Origin: Marinobacter nanhaiticus D15-8W
Lineage (GTDB): Bacteria > Pseudomonadota > Gammaproteobacteria > Pseudomonadales > Oleiphilaceae
Reading direction: 5' to 3'
NCBI RefSeq assembly: GCF_036511935.1
Contig: NZ_AP028878.1
Span: 310,001 to 374,000, forward strand
Length of the DNA: 64,000 bases
Part shown: positions 62,002 through 64,000 of the stretch, piece after piece
Position numbering within the stretch: position 1 is the stretch's first letter
Layout: every line of letters starts with the position of its first letter
Translations under genes and position numbers: made by a program
Notes under the pieces: generated by a model
What the model was told of the DNA's origin: nothing
The model's database searches: none
What the model saw: the letters and a program-made list of their open reading frames with translations, nothing else

Positions 62002-62197
62002 TTTGGGAGCCGCATGCATAGCAAAACCCTATGACGCTTTTAAGTCATCTTTTTTGCGCTTAATCGCCGGTAAGACGATAATTACCGTTTTTCGCGTCAC
62101 GCATACCGGGCAGGTGATTTTCAGGGCCGAGTAATCCGCCTGTGGTGGACAGCGTAAATAGCGCTTATGTGTAGAGATGAATGACAGAGGTTTTGCC

Positions 62198-62911
62198 ATG
62201 TCACAGCGGTCACAAGCTTCCAAACTCCAGGCGACGTCCCTCCTCCAGGAAGCGGACCCCATTACCGTGCCATGCCTGACCAGGGAAGCTCTGGCCGTAC
62301 GCACGGCCCTGGTGGAAAAAGGCCTGGAAACCCCGATGGTGGACAACGGCCTGACCCGTGACCAGAAGGTTGAGCGCATCGAAGGCCTGATGACCCGCGT
62401 GGCCGAAACCCTTGGCCTCGACCTGGCGGACGACAGCCTCACCGAAACCCCCAACCGCATTGCCCGCATGTACGTGGACGAAGTCTTCTCCGGCCTCGAC
62501 TATACCCAGTTCCCCAAGATCACCCAGATCGAGAACAAGATGGGTGTCGAGGAGATGATCAAGGTGCGGGATATCAGCGTGATCAGCACCTGCGAGCACC
62601 ACTTCGTCACCATCGACGGCCGTGCGCGGGTGGCCTACATGCCCAAGGACAAGGTCATTGGCCTGTCCAAGATCAACCGCATCGTCCGCTTCTTCGCCCG
62701 CCGGCCCCAGGTCCAGGAGCGCCTGACCCACCAGATCCTCGTTGCCCTGCAGACCTTGCTGGAAGTGGAAGACGTTGCGGTGCACATCGACGCCACCCAC
62801 TACTGCGTCAAAGCCCGCGGCGTGCAGGACGCCGACTCCCAGACCGAAACCATCGCCCTCGGCGGCCGCTTCAAGACCAACACCGAATACCGCCGAGAAT
62901 TCATGGGCTGA
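62198..62911 (+). CDS. folE: GTP cyclohydrolase I (FolE1)
   Basis: A 237-residue enzyme making dihydroneopterin triphosphate from GTP. Near-identical family segments are [52 protein letters not shown] (Zn Cys and the His) and [11 protein letters not shown] (second Cys). Compared with the E. coli enzyme it has about 15 extra N-terminal residues. ATG 62198 has AGAGG 8 bases upstream; ATG 62177 is possible. Confidence 0.95.
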   Translation: MSQRSQASKLQATSLLQEADPITVPCLTREALAVRTALVEKGLETPMVDNGLTRDQKVERIEGLMTRVAETLGLDLADDSLTETPNRIARMYVDEVFSGLDYTQFPKITQIENKMGVEEMIKVRDISVISTCEHHFVTIDGRARVAYMPKDKVIGLSKINRIVRFFARRPQVQERLTHQILVALQTLLEVEDVAVHIDATHYCVKARGVQDADSQTETIALGGRFKTNTEYRREFMG

Positions 62912-63762
62912 ACGAAAAGCCGAAGGCGCGTTTAACGCGCACCCTGGTCCGCAGCGCCGCAGTAAATCTTTATGTAGCCGACGCTTCAGCTTCGGAGGGC
63001 CCGCCAGGGCCCGCGATATATCGGCAGCCCGCCGGCCTGCTCGGAAGCTGAAGTGTCCTCTACATACCCGAGCCACGGTCCGAACATCGGCTCGACCGAA
63101 GCCAACCTCAAGTGCATGGGCTGAGCAAAAAGCCCTAAACGCGTATACTGCGCACCCTGATCTTCAGCGGTGCAGTCAATCTCTATGTAGCCGACGCTTC
63201 AGCTTCGGAGGGCCCGTCAGGGCCCCGTGGTTATATCGGCAGCCCTCCGGCCTGCTCGGAAGCTAAAGCGTCCGCTACATGCCCGAGCCACGGCCCGAGC
63301 ATCGGCTCGATCAAAACCAACCTAAAGTTCACGGGCTGAGCGCCAGCGCCTAAACGCGTATACTGCGCAGCCTGATCCTCAGCGGCGCAGTCAATCTTTA
63401 TGTAGCCGACGCTTCAGCTTCGGAGGGCCCGTCAGGGCCCCGAGGTCATATCGGCAGCCCTCCGGCCTGCTCGGAAGCTAAAGCATCCGCTACATGCCCG
63501 AGCCACGGTCTGAGCACCGGGTCGATCGAAGCCAACCTAAAATTCACGGGCTGAGCGCCAGCGCTTAAACGCGTATACTGCGCAGCCTGATCCTCAGCGG
63601 TGCAGTCAATCTTTATGTAGCCGACGCTTCAGCTTCGGAGGGCCCGCCAGGGCCCCGCGGTCATATCGACAGCCCTCCGGCCTGCTCGGAAGCTGAAGCG
63701 TCCGCTACATGCTCGAGCTGGCGTTAGGCTTCGTTTTATTACTGCGCGCGCTGACAATCCAA
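62905..63762. repeat. Four tandem units of 213-215 bp after folE
   Basis: The heptamer GGGCTGA opens each unit at 62905 (the folE stop), 63118, 63333 and 63548, giving periods 213, 215 and 215. Units 2-4 also share AAACGCGTATACTGCGCA and all four share TATGTAGCCGACGCTTCAGC. They are mostly the same, with scattered differences, so the array is old enough to have drifted. The last unit decays before the next gene at 63795. No coding sense runs through all four in one frame. Confidence 0.9.
62972..63065. repeat. Large inverted repeat, present once in each tandem unit
   Basis: The left arm ATGTAGCCGACGCTTCAGC-TTC and the right arm GAAGCTGAAG-(C/T)GTCC-(G)CTACAT are reverse complements over about 22 bases with one or two mismatches. 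A shorter GGAGGGC/GCCCTCC or GCCCGCC pairing lies nearer the centre. Copies are at 62972-63065, 63185-63280, 63400-63495 and 63615-63710. The folded RNA or cruciform would be about 95 nucleotides. It resembles a dispersed palindromic (BIME/MITE-like) element. Confidence 0.8.
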
Positions 63763-63794
63763 CCCCTTTTTACGCGTAGTTTTGGGAGTTCGCC

Positions 63795-64000
63795 GTGGCA
63801 CTACTGGTCTTCGTAACCATTCTCTGGGCTGTTTCCTTCAGCCTTATCGGTGAATTCCTTGCCGGCCACGTGGACAGTGACTTTGCCGTACTCAGCCGTG
63901 TGGTCCTTGCAGGGCTGGCCTTCCTGCCGCTGACCCGTTGGCGCGGTGTGCGCTGGGAGTTGAAGGGTGGCGTCACGCTGGTTGGCGCCCTGCAATTCGG
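63795..64000 (+). CDS. YigM-like EamA family transporter (partial, 3' end outside window)
   Basis: About 68 residues are visible: VALLVFVTILWAVSFSLIGE, then FLAGHVDSDFAVLSRVVLAG and LAFLPLTRWRGVRWELKG. This closely resembles the start of E. coli YigM, a biotin transporter of the EamA family (from memory, ILWAFSF, GEYLAGHVDS and FAVL). GTG 63795 is preceded by GGGAG (63784-63788). The substrate is probably biotin or a related small molecule. Confidence 0.8.
   Translation, partial: MALLVFVTILWAVSFSLIGEFLAGHVDSDFAVLSRVVLAGLAFLPLTRWRGVRWELKGGVTLVGALQF

Noticed and set aside
62742..63266. 174-codon frame through folE and the first two repeat units
   Set aside because: It is folE in another frame joined to repeat sequence; the frame is lost in later units.
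62905..63762. CRISPR array
   Set aside because: Units are 213-215 bp and similar throughout; there are no short repeats alternating with unique spacers and no cas genes.
1..64000. rRNA or tRNA genes
   Set aside because: No cloverleaf with conserved T-loop or rRNA signature was recognised by eye; a tRNA scan could still find one.

Overview
The window reads as chromosome of a marine gammaproteobacterium, most like Marinobacter and its relatives. This is inferred from the GC-rich, densely packed genes, the gene set (NasS/NasT-controlled nitrate assimilation, isoquinoline-oxidoreductase-type molybdoenzyme, laminarinase, MetNIQ, orphan type VI secretion genes, many c-di-GMP proteins) and the protein character. 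No rRNA, tRNA or CRISPR array was seen.

Layout. 1-4.3 kb: nitrate assimilation control (nasS partial, nasT) divergent from nasA. The nasA leader holds a sigma-54-like promoter and a strong intrinsic terminator, the expected target of the ANTAR protein NasT. 4.3-8.8 kb: an SprT-like protein, then a molybdenum hydroxylase operon (2Fe-2S subunit, Tat-exported Mo subunit, diheme cytochrome c). 9-10.5 kb: a secreted GH16 beta-1,3-glucanase. 10.6-17.3 kb: a type VI secretion island on the minus strand (hcp, vgrG, a two-domain cell-wall effector, a DUF4087 lipoprotein and small exported proteins, one broken by an amber codon), followed by a decayed copy of the hcp-vgrG junction. 17.6-20.1 kb: an exbB-exbD-exbD-tonB operon behind a Fur-box-like site.

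20.2-31.8 kb: a PAS/GGDEF diguanylate cyclase, two membrane transporters, a lytic-transglycosylase-like protein, a periplasmic glutathione peroxidase, an amidase, an ECF sigma/anti-sigma pair, and an HDOD gene interrupted by an in-frame TAG. 32-37 kb: metNIQ methionine importer, 1-Cys peroxiredoxin, alanine/sodium symporter. 37-55 kb: mostly single housekeeping or detoxification genes (alpha/beta hydrolases, glyoxalase, S-formylglutathione hydrolase, quinone reductase, DJ-1 protein, MATE pump), a tandem pair of 5'-nucleotidase-like lipoproteins (one truncated), and further c-di-GMP proteins, two of them degenerate.

55.4-62 kb: the most system-like locus. A QseBC/PmrAB-type two-component system is divergent from a tightly overlapping five-gene operon: thermostable-hemolysin family protein, acyl-AMP ligase, TenA/UndA-like iron oxygenase, SDR oxidoreductase and an exported TPR protein. 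Two CTTAAG-N5-CTTAAG boxes 33 bp apart lie between them. It looks like a regulated small-molecule or fatty-acid-modifying pathway with no assigned product. 62.2-64 kb: folE, four tandem 213-215 bp units each carrying a large inverted repeat and apparently seeded from the folE 3' end, and the start of a YigM-like transporter.
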